Notes: generated from the sequence alone by a model not told the origin. A DNA stretch of 64,000 nucleotides from Microbacterium mangrovi (GCF_000802305.1 NZ_JTDK01000018.1:62001-126000); one strand, 5' to 3'. Counted from the first letter of the stretch, positions 6,441 through 16,228 are shown. Program-made: numbers and translations.

Positions 6441-8393
6441 TTGAGCAACAACCACGCCACGTTCATCTGGTCAATCGCCGATCTGCTGCGAGGCAGCTTC
6501 AAGGCGCACCAGTACGGCGACATCATCCTGCCGTTCACAGTCCTGCGGCGCCTCGATGCCGTGCTGGCGCCGACCAAGCAGGCGGTGTTCGCGGCGGTCG
6601 AGCAGGCGACCAACGACGGCATCCCGGTCCGCGCATCGCTGTTGCGCAACAAGGCTCGCCACGAGTACTCGTTCTGGAACGAGTCGAAGTTCGAGCTCAA
6701 GACCGCGCTCGGCGACTCAGAGAACCTCGCGGCGAACCTGCTCGACTACGTCACCGGGTTCTCCGAGAACGTCAAGGACATCTTCGACAAGTACAAGATC
6801 GCCGAGCGGATCGCTGAACTCGATGAGCACGACCTCCTGTTCCTCGTCACCCAGCGGTTCGCGGCGGTCGATCTGTCGCCGGCGGCGGTGCCGAACGAAG
6901 AGATGGGTCACATCTTCGAGGAGCTGATCCGCAAGTTCGCCGAGGCGTCGAACGAGACCGCTGGTGAGCACTTCACCCCGCGCGACGTGATCGAGCTGAT
7001 GGTCGACATCCTCCTCGCCCCCGAGTCCGACACCCTCTCGAAGGCGAACGTGGTGCGGTCGGTGTATGACCCGACGGCCGGCACGGGCGGGATGCTGTCG
7101 GTGGCCGAAGACCACATCACCAGCGCGAACCCCTCCGCGACGCTGACGCTCGCGGGGCAGGAGATCAACCCGCAGTCGTACGCGATCTGCAAAGCAGACA
7201 TGACGGTGAAGGGCCAGTCGGTCGACGCGATCTTCTTCGGCGACACCCTGACCCATGACGGCCATGCCGGCAAGACGTTCAATTACGGGCTGTCAAACCC
7301 GCCATTCGGAGTGGACTGGAAAAAGCAACAGAAGGCCGTCACAGAGGAGCACCAGGTACGCGGGTACGCGGGCCGGTTCGGGCCGGGTCTGCCGCGTGTG
7401 TCGGACGGGTCGATGCTGTTCCTGCTGCACCTGATCTCCAAGATGCGCACCGCCGAAGACGGTGGTGGACGGGCGGCGATCGTCCTCAATGGCAGCCCCC
7501 TGTTCACCGGCGGCGCCGGTTCGGGGGAGTCGAACATCCGCAAGTGGGTGCTCGAACGAGACCTGCTCGAAGCGATCATCGCGCTGCCGACTGACATGTT
7601 CTATAACACGGGCATCGCCACTTACGTCTGGGTGCTGTCGACCAAGAAGTCCACCGACCGGGTCGGACGGGTGCAGCTGATCGACGGGTCGAAGTTGTTC
7701 CGTAAGATGCGCAAGGGGCTCGGCTCGAAACGCAACGAGCTCGGCCCCAACAACATCGCCAAGATGGTGCGCTTGTATGTGGGCGAAGTGGATGCCGTCC
7801 GCTCGAGGATCTTCGCCACCACCGACTTCTTCTACCGCACGATCACCGTCGAACGCCCTCTGCGGTTGAACTGGGCGCTCACGCCGGAACGCCTCGCCGT
7901 CGCGGCAGAGTCGAAGCCCCTCGCGAACAGCGACCTGTCCCCGCTGATCGCGGTCGTTGAGCGAGCGCAGCGAGGCGAAACGCCTACGACGGACCTCCCC
8001 GCGTTCCGCAAACGCGTCTCCGCCTTGCTCGTCGAGTCAGGCGCTTTGCTCACCGCAGCCCAGATGAAGGCCCTGCTCGTAGGCCTGTCCGAGCGTGACG
8101 AAACGGCTCCGATCGTGCTCGACGCAAGGAAGAACCACGAACCCGACCCGTCCCTCCGCGAAACCGAAAACGTGCCCTGGGATGAAGACATCCACGCGTA
8201 CTTCGATCGCGAAGTGAAGCCGTTCGCCCCCGACGCCTGGATTGACGAGACCAAGACCAAGGAAGGCTGCGAGATCCCCTTCACCCGCCACTTCTACCAG
8301 TTCGTGCCGCCCCGCTCGCTCGAGGAGATCGACGACGACCTAGAGGCCGTGCTCGGCCGCATCCGTGCTCGGCTCGAGGCGGTGAGGGTGTGA
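6441..8393 (+). CDS. hsdM: Type I restriction-modification N6-adenine methyltransferase subunit
   Basis: The 650-residue HsdM methylates adenine in the asymmetric target chosen by HsdS and is part of both M2S methylase and R2M2S nuclease. An HsdM N-terminal helical domain (residues ~8-150) precedes the methyltransferase fold, with motif I DPTAGTGGML near residue 210 and motif IV NPPF near 287. It starts at TTG with an AAGG just upstream; no ATG or GTG extends the frame. The last 150 residues extend beyond a minimal HsdM. Bases 7953-7981 within the gene (residues VVERAQRGETP) match half of a palindromic repeat found elsewhere in the window, an apparent in-frame insertion. The hsdS start overlaps the stop. 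Confidence 0.95.
   Translation: MSNNHATFIWSIADLLRGSFKAHQYGDIILPFTVLRRLDAVLAPTKQAVFAAVEQATNDGIPVRASLLRNKARHEYSFWNESKFELKTALGDSENLAANLLDYVTGFSENVKDIFDKYKIAERIAELDEHDLLFLVTQRFAAVDLSPAAVPNEEMGHIFEELIRKFAEASNETAGEHFTPRDVIELMVDILLAPESDTLSKANVVRSVYDPTAGTGGMLSVAEDHITSANPSATLTLAGQEINPQSYAICKADMTVKGQSVDAIFFGDTLTHDGHAGKTFNYGLSNPPFGVDWKKQQKAVTEEHQVRGYAGRFGPGLPRVSDGSMLFLLHLISKMRTAEDGGGRAAIVLNGSPLFTGGAGSGESNIRKWVLERDLLEAIIALPTDMFYNTGIATYVWVLSTKKSTDRVGRVQLIDGSKLFRKMRKGLGSKRNELGPNNIAKMVRLYVGEVDAVRSRIFATTDFFYRTITVERPLRLNWALTPERLAVAAESKPLANSDLSPLIAVVERAQRGETPTTDLPAFRKRVSALLVESGALLTAAQMKALLVGLSERDETAPIVLDARKNHEPDPSLRETENVPWDEDIHAYFDREVKPFAPDAWIDETKTKEGCEIPFTRHFYQFVPPRSLEEIDDDLEAVLGRIRARLEAVRV
7953..7981 (+). 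repeat. Half copy of dispersed repeat family B inside hsdM
   Basis: The stretch GTCGTTGAGCGAGCG...GCGAAAC matches the left arm of the repeats at 51781 and 55411 with two visible substitutions. It is read in frame as VVERAQRGET in a region between the methyltransferase core and the C-terminal helices of HsdM. Confidence 0.7.
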
Positions 8394-9619
8394 TGGAGAA
8401 TCGTGCGCATTGGCCTACGCGCAAACTGAAGACGGCGGTACGACTAATCACCGATCGTGCCGCCGGCGATGAATGGAAGGTCGGGCTCGAGAACATCGAG
8501 GGATGGACAGGTAGTCTGATCTCGGCCGACGGGTCGTTTGAAGGGGCTGGCATCGCCTTCAGGATCGGCGATGTACTTTTCGGAAAGCTCCGTCCGTACT
8601 TGGCCAAGGCATGGGTTGCCGATCGACCAGGGGCTGCCGTCGGTGACTTCCTCGTTCTGCGGCCAAGCCACGAACTCGACTCACGCTTCTTGGCAAACAG
8701 TCTTCTCATTCCTGAGCAAATCGAATCGATCACGAGCTCGGTCTACGGCGCAAAGATGCCACGAGCGAATTGGGACTTCATCCGCGAGCTTGAGATCTCC
8801 TTGCCGCCTCTCGCTGTTCAGCACGCCGTGGTCTGTGGTCTGGAGCGGGAAACGGCGGAGATCGACGCGTTCATCGCGGATCAGGAGGATCTCATCTCGC
8901 TCCTCACTGAGCGGCGAGCCGCGACGATCACCCGCGCGGTCACCAAGGGCCTTGACCCCGCCGTTCGGATGAAGGACAGCGGATTGCATTTCGCCGGGAT
9001 TATTCCCTGTACCTGGGCGGTGGTCAAGCTTAAGCGTCTAGGTTCGATTCGGTATGGTATCGGCGAACCGCCGCCGTACGTGGGTGACGGCACGCCGCTA
9101 ATCCGCGCGACCAATGTCTCCGAGGGTCATATTTCGGGGGATCGTATGGTCTTCGTCGACCCGAGTGATATTCCGCAACAGCGGATTTTGTGGCTTGAGT
9201 ACGGGGACATTATCGTAGTACGTTCCGGTGCTCTGACGGGCGATTCCGCCCTCGTTCCATCGCAATATGCGCGCTCCATCGCTGGCTTCGACATGGTCTT
9301 CCGTGCCTCAGCTGGAGTGGAGCCGCGTTTCATTCAATACGCCCTTCTTTCTACCTACGTGAGGATGGCACAGCTCGAAGTCGCTAGCGCTCGGGCCGCG
9401 CAGCCTCACCTGAACGCGCAGGAGCTTGGCGACGCACTCATAGCGGTTGGCTCATTCGAGGATCAACGTGCTATTGCTGACTACCTCGACCGCGAGACGG
9501 CCGAGCTGGACGCTGCAATCGCAGACGCCCGTGAGGCGATCGCCCTGTCGCGTGAGCGTCGCGGCGCGCTGATCTCGGCGGCGGTGACGGGCAAGATCGA
9601 CGTCCGCGGCGCAGCCTGA
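8393..9619 (+). CDS. hsdS: Type I restriction-modification specificity subunit
   Basis: The 408-residue HsdS binds the bipartite DNA target and holds HsdM and HsdR together. It shows two target-recognition domains (about 1-135 and 190-340), each followed by a conserved helical spacer (ETAEIDAFIADQEDLISLL and ETAELDAAIADAREAI), the classic circularly permuted duplication. Both spacers end in the similar ERRAATITRAVTKG and ERRGALISAAVTGK. The ATG overlaps the hsdM stop by one base; a GTG three bases earlier is an alternative. Parts of the recognition domains, such as GSIRYGIGEPPPY, are more A/T-rich than hsdM or hsdR, as expected for domains exchanged by recombination. Confidence 0.93.
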   Translation: MENRAHWPTRKLKTAVRLITDRAAGDEWKVGLENIEGWTGSLISADGSFEGAGIAFRIGDVLFGKLRPYLAKAWVADRPGAAVGDFLVLRPSHELDSRFLANSLLIPEQIESITSSVYGAKMPRANWDFIRELEISLPPLAVQHAVVCGLERETAEIDAFIADQEDLISLLTERRAATITRAVTKGLDPAVRMKDSGLHFAGIIPCTWAVVKLKRLGSIRYGIGEPPPYVGDGTPLIRATNVSEGHISGDRMVFVDPSDIPQQRILWLEYGDIIVVRSGALTGDSALVPSQYARSIAGFDMVFRASAGVEPRFIQYALLSTYVRMAQLEVASARAAQPHLNAQELGDALIAVGSFEDQRAIADYLDRETAELDAAIADAREAIALSRERRGALISAAVTGKIDVRGAA

Positions 9620-9988
9620 GCGAAGTCCTCCGCGTCAGGCTGCAGAGGTTGAGTCCAACTGAAGGCCGAGCGCCTCGACGACTTAGAGGTCGTGGCGAAG
9701 CTGGAGCCTGCCGTCGCGACAGAGCGCCTCATAAAGGCCCCCTCAGCACATGCCGGTACGGCGCGAATTCGTTGGGGCTGCCTGACGGGGCGGTGGTTCC
9801 GAGCGCGCTGCCCACGGCGATCGGGCCGGTCGTGTCGTCGAGGTAGGCGGTGGCATCCTCGATGTCGGTGAGGTAGTCGGCCGCCGTCTTATCACCGCCG
9901 TGATGCACAGCGGGCGAGCGCGTTCCCGATATGTTGGCCGAAGGTGGCTGACTTCTGCTCGCGAGGATGAAGCCTGCGATAGCGAAAG
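9620..9988. other. Gap between hsdS and hsdR with a possible gene remnant
   Basis: This stretch of about 370 bases separates two genes that are usually adjacent. On the minus strand, roughly 9731-9905 reads DKTAADYLTDIEDATAYLDD and ends SPNEFAPYRHVLRGPL before a TGA. This looks like ordinary protein and not like a GC shadow, but no start or complete domain is present. It may be the 3' remnant of a small antisense gene that once lay inside the operon. The hsdR promoter may also lie here. Confidence 0.4.
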
Positions 9989-12900
9989 ATGGGGACCGTG
10001 GGGATTCAGCACGAGGATGCTTTCGAGACCGGGCTATGCGAGTACCTGGCTGCGCATGGCTGGGAGTACTCGCCGAACGATGACGGGTACGACCGGGAGC
10101 GGGCGCTGTTCCCGGCCGATGTGTTCGCGTGGTTGGAGGCGACGCAGCCCGAGCAGCTCGCCAAGCTGGTGAAACCGGAGGCATCCGAGGCATCCCGTGA
10201 GCTCGGCCGCAAGCAGATCCTCGACCGGATCGTGGCAGCGCAGACCGCGGATCCGATGAACGCTGGCGGCACTTTGAACGTGTTGCGCAAGCCGGTCGGC
10301 GTGCTAAACGCGAAGTTCATCCTGTTTCAGGCGCGGCCGGCGACGTCGCTAAACGCGAAGACCATGGAGTGGTTCGCGGTGAACCGTTTGCGAGTGATGC
10401 GGCAGGTGGAGTACTCCGGGAAGAACGGCAACCGGATCGATCTGGTGCTCTTCGTCAACGGTATCCCGGTCACGACGATCGAGTTGAAGACCGACCTAGT
10501 GCAGAACCTCGCCGCCGGGCTGAAGCAGTACGCGCACGACCGCAAGCCCGAGGGGGAGCCGCTCCTCACGTTCGGTCGGGGCGCGCTGGTGCATTTCGTC
10601 GTCACGAACGAGGAAGTGCACATGACGACGAAGCTCGACGGGTCAAACACCCGCTTTCTGCCGTTCAACCGTGGCAACAACAACGGGGCCGGCAACGCAG
10701 CCATCCCGGGCACAAGCCCGACGGCGTACTTCTGGGAAGAGATCCTCGAACGAGAAACGTGGCTCGACCTCGTGGGCAGGTTCCTGCATTTCCGATTCGA
10801 GGAGAAGACCGACCCGATCGACGGGAAGAAGTCGTACGCCCGGTCGCTGCGGTTCCCTCGCTATCACCAGTGGCGGGCGGTCACGAAGCTCGAGCGTGCG
10901 GTTCTCGTGGAGGGGCCGGGCCACAACTATCTGATCCAGCACTCGGCCGGGTCGGGCAAGACCGACTCGATCGCCTGGACCGCGCACCGGATGGCGCAAC
11001 TGCACCACCCCGGCGGGGCGAAGATGTTCGAGGGTGTGATCGTGGTGTCCGACCGACAGGTGCTCGACGGGCAGCTGCAGAAAGCAGTCGAGCAGCTGGA
11101 GACCACGGCGGGCGTGTTCCAGGCGATCACCCGCGGCGGTGAAGCATCCAAATCCGCACAGCTCGCCGACGCGCTGCTGGCCGGCAAGCAGATCATCGGG
11201 GTGACACTGCAGACCTTCCCGCACGCGCTGACCACCATCGAGAACAATGCTGGGCTTGCGGGCCGGCGATACGCGGTCATCGCCGACGAGGCGCATTCGT
11301 CGCAGACCGGTGAGGCGGCGGCATCCCTCAAGCAGGTCCTCACCGCGGGTGCGAAGACCGAAGATGACGCGAATGCCGGGGATGACGCATCCATCGATGT
11401 CGAAGACGTGCTCGCTGATGTGATGGCCCGCAAGGTGGGCGTCGGCACGATCTCGTTTTTCGCGTTCACTGCGACGCCGAAGGGCAAGACGGTCGAACTT
11501 TTCGGACGCGAGGACGTGACCGGGCAGAAGCGCGAGTTTGACCTGTACTCGATGAAGCAGGCGATCGAAGAGGGGTTCATCCTCGACGTGCTGAAGAACT
11601 ACCTGCCCTACGATCTCGCGTTCAGCCTCGCGCACACCGATTCGGCGACCGGGCTCGACGTCGAGATCGACACCGCCAAGGCGGGCAGTGAGGTGATGCG
11701 GTGGGTGCGGCTGCACCCGACGAACATCGCGCAGAAGGTCGCGATCATCGTCGAGCACTTCCGCAGCAATGTCCGCAGCGAGCTCGGCGGACGAGCGAAG
11801 GCGATGGTCGTCACCGGGTCACGCAAGGAAGCCGTGCGGTACAAGCTCGCGATCGACGCGTACCTGAAGGAGCAGAAACTCGACAAGCAGCTCGGCGCAC
11901 TCGTTGCGTTCTCGGGATCGGTGAACGATCTGGATTCGGGGCCCGAGGAGTTCACCGAGGCGTCGATGAACCCGGGGCTGAAGGGCCGGGCGTTGGAGGC
12001 CGCGTTCGCTGGCGACGAATTCCAGGTGATGATCGTTGCTAACAAGTTCCAGACAGGGTTCGACCAGCCGCTGCTGGTCGGCATGTACGTCGACAAAAAG
12101 CTGTCGGGCATCACTGCGGTTCAGACCCTCTCACGGCTGAACCGTGTGATCCCTGGCAAGGAGAACACGTACATCATCGACTTCGTCAACGACCCCGCTG
12201 AGATCCTGGCCGCTTTCCAGACATACTACGAAGATGCCGAGCTGACCAAGCCGAGCGACCCGAACATTATCCACGACATGCTCGGCAAGCTGCGCGCGAT
12301 GAACATCATCGACGCCCACGATGTGGATGCGGTGGTCGATGCGTGGCTCACGAAGTCCAGTCATAACGCTCTGTACTCGCACATCAAGGCTTCGCGAGAT
12401 GTGTTCTGGGATCGGTGGCGTGCCGCCGTCGACGACGGCGACGAGTTGGAGAGGGGTCGGCTGGAGGAGTTCCGCGGCACGGTGTTCGCGTTCGTTCGCG
12501 CGTACGACTTCCTGTCGCAGATCATGGACTACGGCGACACCGAGATCGAGAAGTGGGCGATCTTCTTGCGGGTGTACCGACGCGCGATCGAACGCGACGA
12601 ACCCGACGCCGCCGCGATCAACACCGACGACATCGTGCTTACCCATTACCGGCTGCGCAAGCTCGACGCCCAGAGTCTTGGACTCACACCTGGTGCCTCG
12701 GGAGAGCTGGCGGGGATCACGGCGGCGGGGTCGGCCCAGCCGCGGGAGGCGAAGTACGGGCTGCTTCAGGACGTGCTCGACAAGATCAACGCATTGTTCG
12801 CCGGTACTGACGTCGATGAGGTCAACGGCGTTAGCGCGGCCGAGACGATCCTGCGGCACGTGGTGGACAACCAGAAGATCCAGGCCGAAGCGATGGCGAA

Positions 12901-13102
12901 CACCCCAATCGACTTCGTGAGCTCGCCGACGATCGTGGCGGAGTTGGAAGATGTCATGTACGCGTCGGCTGCCGGTCACAGCAACGCGATGAAGTCGCTG
13001 CTGCAGAAGAGCGATTTCGCCGGAATCGTGGACGTGCTCGTGGCGATGGGGCTGTACGAGAAGACCCGGGCGGAGGCGGAGCGGATGGCTGCGGCAGGGT
13101 AA
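9989..13102 (+). CDS. hsdR: Type I restriction endonuclease/translocase subunit
   Basis: The 1037-residue HsdR cleaves unmodified DNA after ATP-driven translocation. In order it shows an N-terminal nuclease domain with the PD-(D/E)XK motif (NRIDLVLFVNG then IELKTD, residues ~150-168), a superfamily 2 helicase with Walker A HSAGSGKTDS near 318 and DEAH near 432, motif III FAFTATP near 492, and a long helical C-terminal domain. Length is normal for the family and nothing appears broken, so the system should be active. The start at 9989 is preceded by a purine-rich GAAAGATGGGG. It lies on the same strand as hsdMS but behind an unusual 370-base gap, which may permit separate control. Confidence 0.95.
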   Translation: MGTVGIQHEDAFETGLCEYLAAHGWEYSPNDDGYDRERALFPADVFAWLEATQPEQLAKLVKPEASEASRELGRKQILDRIVAAQTADPMNAGGTLNVLRKPVGVLNAKFILFQARPATSLNAKTMEWFAVNRLRVMRQVEYSGKNGNRIDLVLFVNGIPVTTIELKTDLVQNLAAGLKQYAHDRKPEGEPLLTFGRGALVHFVVTNEEVHMTTKLDGSNTRFLPFNRGNNNGAGNAAIPGTSPTAYFWEEILERETWLDLVGRFLHFRFEEKTDPIDGKKSYARSLRFPRYHQWRAVTKLERAVLVEGPGHNYLIQHSAGSGKTDSIAWTAHRMAQLHHPGGAKMFEGVIVVSDRQVLDGQLQKAVEQLETTAGVFQAITRGGEASKSAQLADALLAGKQIIGVTLQTFPHALTTIENNAGLAGRRYAVIADEAHSSQTGEAAASLKQVLTAGAKTEDDANAGDDASIDVEDVLADVMARKVGVGTISFFAFTATPKGKTVELFGREDVTGQKREFDLYSMKQAIEEGFILDVLKNYLPYDLAFSLAHTDSATGLDVEIDTAKAGSEVMRWVRLHPTNIAQKVAIIVEHFRSNVRSELGGRAKAMVVTGSRKEAVRYKLAIDAYLKEQKLDKQLGALVAFSGSVNDLDSGPEEFTEASMNPGLKGRALEAAFAGDEFQVMIVANKFQTGFDQPLLVGMYVDKKLSGITAVQTLSRLNRVIPGKENTYIIDFVNDPAEILAAFQTYYEDAELTKPSDPNIIHDMLGKLRAMNIIDAHDVDAVVDAWLTKSSHNALYSHIKASRDVFWDRWRAAVDDGDELERGRLEEFRGTVFAFVRAYDFLSQIMDYGDTEIEKWAIFLRVYRRAIERDEPDAAAINTDDIVLTHYRLRKLDAQSLGLTPGASGELAGITAAGSAQPREAKYGLLQDVLDKINALFAGTDVDEVNGVSAAETILRHVVDNQKIQAEAMANTPIDFVSSPTIVAELEDVMYASAAGHSNAMKSLLQKSDFAGIVDVLVAMGLYEKTRAEAERMAAAG

Positions 13103-13333
13103 TCACGTGCCGGCCGGTGGTCGTGGCGAAGAACACAGCCAGCTTGCAGGCGCTGTTCTGGTTCGCGAAAGTCTCTTCTCCCAGTACGCTCTGTCTGCGG
13201 GACCGTGCGCGTCCATTCGACAGGAACGAGTTGACCTGGCTCATCGGTCAGTACCTCGACTGGTCGCGCCGACTGTGCACAGTTGAAGAGGTGGACACCG
13301 ATGAAGTCGAAGCCTCGGAGGGGGACGATTCCA

Positions 13334-15856
13334 ATGGCGGCGACGAATACTCAACACCCGGCGATCGAGCATCTGCTCTCTGACGCGCGGAGCGATCCGC
13401 ATCCGGGAAACGAGACGGATCGATTCGCCGGAGAGCACACGACGAGCCTCTCTCTAGCGCGCGCCCTCGCCGTCGGCGCCCTCAGCCGAATGGACCCGGG
13501 CATGTCGTCTGTCGACGTCTGGGATCCGGCCGCCGGCACTGGCTTCGCGGGATCCCTTCTCCTTGAGGCCCTGCGATCGGCAGGCATGCAGACGCGCTAC
13601 CGCGGACAGGACATCAATCAGGCCGCAGTCGAGCAGAGCAGGCAACGCTTCGACGCTGACCCTGATGTCGCGATCGCCTTCGGCGATACGCTGACGCACG
13701 ACGCCTTCGAGGACTTCACCGCCGACCTCGTCATCGTTGACGCGCCCTGGGGCATGGCCTGGGGGCCGTCGGCGCCGGCCGTAGAGGCCCGGCAGCGCGC
13801 CGGTGCTTTCGGGTTCGGCCTCCCGCAGCGCTCAGACAGCACCTGGCTGTTCATCTCGTTGGCCCTTGAGAAGCTGCGCCCAGCTGACCAAGGGGGTGGA
13901 CGTGTCGCCGCGCTGGTGAACCCCGGCGCACTCAGCTCTGGCGGCAGCACCGCTGAGGTGAGACGACGGATCGTCGACGCGGGGCTTCTCGAGTCAGTCA
14001 CCCGTCTTCCTGAGGGCCTCGCGCCGAACACGGCGATACCCCTCTACCTCCTTACCTTTACCAACAGAGCCAGCGATCTCCACCGGGGCAAGGCGATGGT
14101 CGCCGACCTGCAGACGATGTTCACGACGGAGCGCCGCCGCAGGTCGATTCCGATCGAGGCGTTCCACGAGCTCGAGTCCGGGCTCAGGACGATGCGGCCG
14201 GGCCCCCGTAATCGCACGGTCAGTACCCGCCAGTTCGTCCGCCGAGACGCCAAGTTGTCGCGCGTAACGCACGAGGGCCGCCGGCTCTCATGGCGGGTCA
14301 CCACGCACGGCGACACTGCGATCGACGTAGCGTTTCTGCAGAAGCGCTACGGCTCGGACATCCTCGTGTCTGTGGATGAGGAGGCGCGTGAGACCGTCGA
14401 TCTCGATCCCAGCCGCATCTTCGGGGACGACTCGCGCGAACTGCTGCGAGACATGGCCTCGAAAGGCTGGCCGAGCCGACGTCTGAGCAGTCTTCTCGCG
14501 CGAGAGCCCGAGGCCCTGACGGACGCGTCTGGCGAACAAGGTCACCGCGAGTTGTTCGTGCCCACATCTTGGGGCGGCCGAGCTGCCACCGACGCGTCCG
14601 ACATGAATGCTGGCGGACGGGTCTTGGCGATCCAGCTCGACGACGACGCGCTCCACCCTCCATTCATCGCCGCGTGGCTCAACTCGGAGCAGGGCGTCGC
14701 CGGTCGGCTCCGCGCAATCGATGGCAGCAGTTCCGGTCACCACGTCAAGATGTTGCGGTCGGACCCTAACTCGTTGATGAGGTGGGCCGATGAGCTCGTC
14801 GTGCCGGTGCCGGACCTCAGCGTTCAACTGGCGCTCGCTTCGGCGGACGAGCAGCTCAGCTCGTTCCAAGCGGAGCTGACCACGCAACGCTCGAGCATCT
14901 GGTCGTCTCCGGAGAGCGCTCAGGAGGTAGTGGGCAAGGTCGCGGGCGCGTTCGACGACTCACTGACCGCCTGGCTCGACCAGCTGCCGTACCCCATCGC
15001 CTCGGCGCTGTGGACCGCCGAGACGGCCGCATCAGCGGGGGAGCGGCAGCGCGCCTACATCCATGCGTGGGAGGCCATCGTGACCTTCCACGCGACAGTT
15101 CTGCTCTCCGCGACTCGCAGCGATCCGGGCAGCAACAGCGAGACCGAGGCGGCGATCCGCCAGACCCTACAAGAGCAGCACCTAGGCATCGAGAGAGCGT
15201 CGTTCGGCACGTGGGTCGTTATCGCAGAGAAGGCGTCGAAGAATCTGCGCTCCGCGCTCGAGAACGGTGACGCCGACGACGTCGCCCGCGTCCGACGTGC
15301 GTTCGGCGACCTCAGCCGCACTGGAATCGAGCGGCTGATCTCGAAGGATGTCGTCAAGAAGTTCAACGAGCTGAACGTCAAGCGCAACCGATGGCTCGGT
15401 CACACGGGATTCACGTCCGAGGAGGAGTGGGGAGCGCAAGTTGACTCGCTCGTGTCAGACCTCAGGGAACTCAGGGGGATCCTCGGGAACGTGTGGTCGC
15501 AGCTCCTGCTCGTCCGTCCCGGAAGCGCAAGGCGCGGACGCGACGGCCTCGTCCAGACTGCAGAGGTCGCTGTCGGGACTCGCTCGCCGTTCGCAACGCG
15601 CGCCTTCGCCGTGGGTGATCACATGTTCGACGGCGAGCTCTACCTCGTGCGGGACGGATCGCAGACGCCCCTGCGCCTCGGACACTTCGTGCAGCTGCGC
15701 GCAGCTCCGAGCAGTGCCCAGTTCACGACATACTTCTACAACCGCATCGAGGGCAGCCGCGTGCGGATGGTCAGTTATCAGTACGGACCGGAGAGTGAAG
15801 TGCAGGACGATGTGGAGAGCTTCCGAGCCGAGTTCGGCGACCTGTCGGCTTCTTGA
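13334..15856 (+). CDS. Large N6-adenine methyltransferase-like protein with HEPN-like C-terminus
   Basis: The chosen ATG at 13334 has GGAGGGG ten bases upstream; earlier in-frame starts lack such a site. The 840-residue product has an HsdM-like methyltransferase core, with motif I DPAAGTGFAG near residue 64 and a motif IV position reading DAPWG near 136 where (N/D)PP(F/W) is usual. A middle region then resembles the non-catalytic half of HsdM/Eco57I-type enzymes. The last ~300 residues are helical and contain ELNVKRNRWLGH (~679-689), an RN-x4-H pattern like the active site of HEPN ribonucleases. No specificity or nuclease subunit follows. It may be a self-contained modification or abortive-infection protein beside the type I system. 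The HEPN assignment is inference from one motif and needs a structure match. Confidence 0.6.
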   Translation: MAATNTQHPAIEHLLSDARSDPHPGNETDRFAGEHTTSLSLARALAVGALSRMDPGMSSVDVWDPAAGTGFAGSLLLEALRSAGMQTRYRGQDINQAAVEQSRQRFDADPDVAIAFGDTLTHDAFEDFTADLVIVDAPWGMAWGPSAPAVEARQRAGAFGFGLPQRSDSTWLFISLALEKLRPADQGGGRVAALVNPGALSSGGSTAEVRRRIVDAGLLESVTRLPEGLAPNTAIPLYLLTFTNRASDLHRGKAMVADLQTMFTTERRRRSIPIEAFHELESGLRTMRPGPRNRTVSTRQFVRRDAKLSRVTHEGRRLSWRVTTHGDTAIDVAFLQKRYGSDILVSVDEEARETVDLDPSRIFGDDSRELLRDMASKGWPSRRLSSLLAREPEALTDASGEQGHRELFVPTSWGGRAATDASDMNAGGRVLAIQLDDDALHPPFIAAWLNSEQGVAGRLRAIDGSSSGHHVKMLRSDPNSLMRWADELVVPVPDLSVQLALASADEQLSSFQAELTTQRSSIWSSPESAQEVVGKVAGAFDDSLTAWLDQLPYPIASALWTAETAASAGERQRAYIHAWEAIVTFHATVLLSATRSDPGSNSETEAAIRQTLQEQHLGIERASFGTWVVIAEKASKNLRSALENGDADDVARVRRAFGDLSRTGIERLISKDVVKKFNELNVKRNRWLGHTGFTSEEEWGAQVDSLVSDLRELRGILGNVWSQLLLVRPGSARRGRDGLVQTAEVAVGTRSPFATRAFAVGDHMFDGELYLVRDGSQTPLRLGHFVQLRAAPSSAQFTTYFYNRIEGSRVRMVSYQYGPESEVQDDVESFRAEFGDLSAS

Positions 15857-16154
15857 TCGACAGGCGGTCTAGCTTCGCTGGCTACTCTCGAATGCAGGGC
15901 GCTCGTGCCTTCATCGACGCGTTCGCTCGACGCGATCGTGGGTGACAACCCGCCGAATAGATCGAGCGTTTCCTGTCGAACCACGAGACTCGACCAGGCC
16001 GTCGCGACCGCGGCGAAGCACCGATTCAGGACAACCCCAATCTCCCGGCTAGTATGGACGAGACGCCGCATTCCACGGCATCACCCAAATGTGAACACTG
16101 ATGTGTACACCGAACCTTGATGGGATCCCCGGATCCCAGTCGTTTCAAGGCATC

Positions 16155-16228
16155 GGGGCTGTAGTTCAATGGCAGAACTTCTGCTTCCCAAGCAGACAGC
16201 GCGGGTTCGATTCCCGTCAGCCCCTCCA
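16155..16228 (+). tRNA. tRNA-Gly (anticodon CCC)
   Basis: The acceptor arm GGGGCTG (16155-16161) pairs with CAGCCCC (16218-16224), followed by T and an encoded CCA. The D-arm sequence GTAGTTCAATGGCAGAAC, the anticodon loop CTTCCCAAG with CCC, and the T-arm GCGGGTTCGATTCCCGT are all intact. It marks the right edge of the defence island. The 298 bases before it (15857-16154) hold no gene that I can recognise. I found no second copy of its 3' end in the window, so an attachment site cannot be shown. Confidence 0.96.

Noticed and set aside
13117..13383. 88-residue frame before the methyltransferase gene
   Set aside because: It overlaps the methyltransferase start and has no motif; the ribosome site GGAGGGG belongs to the other frame.
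1..16154. Insertion sequence or prophage origin for the island
   Set aside because: No transposase, integrase, terminal repeats with target duplications, or structural phage genes were found within the window.
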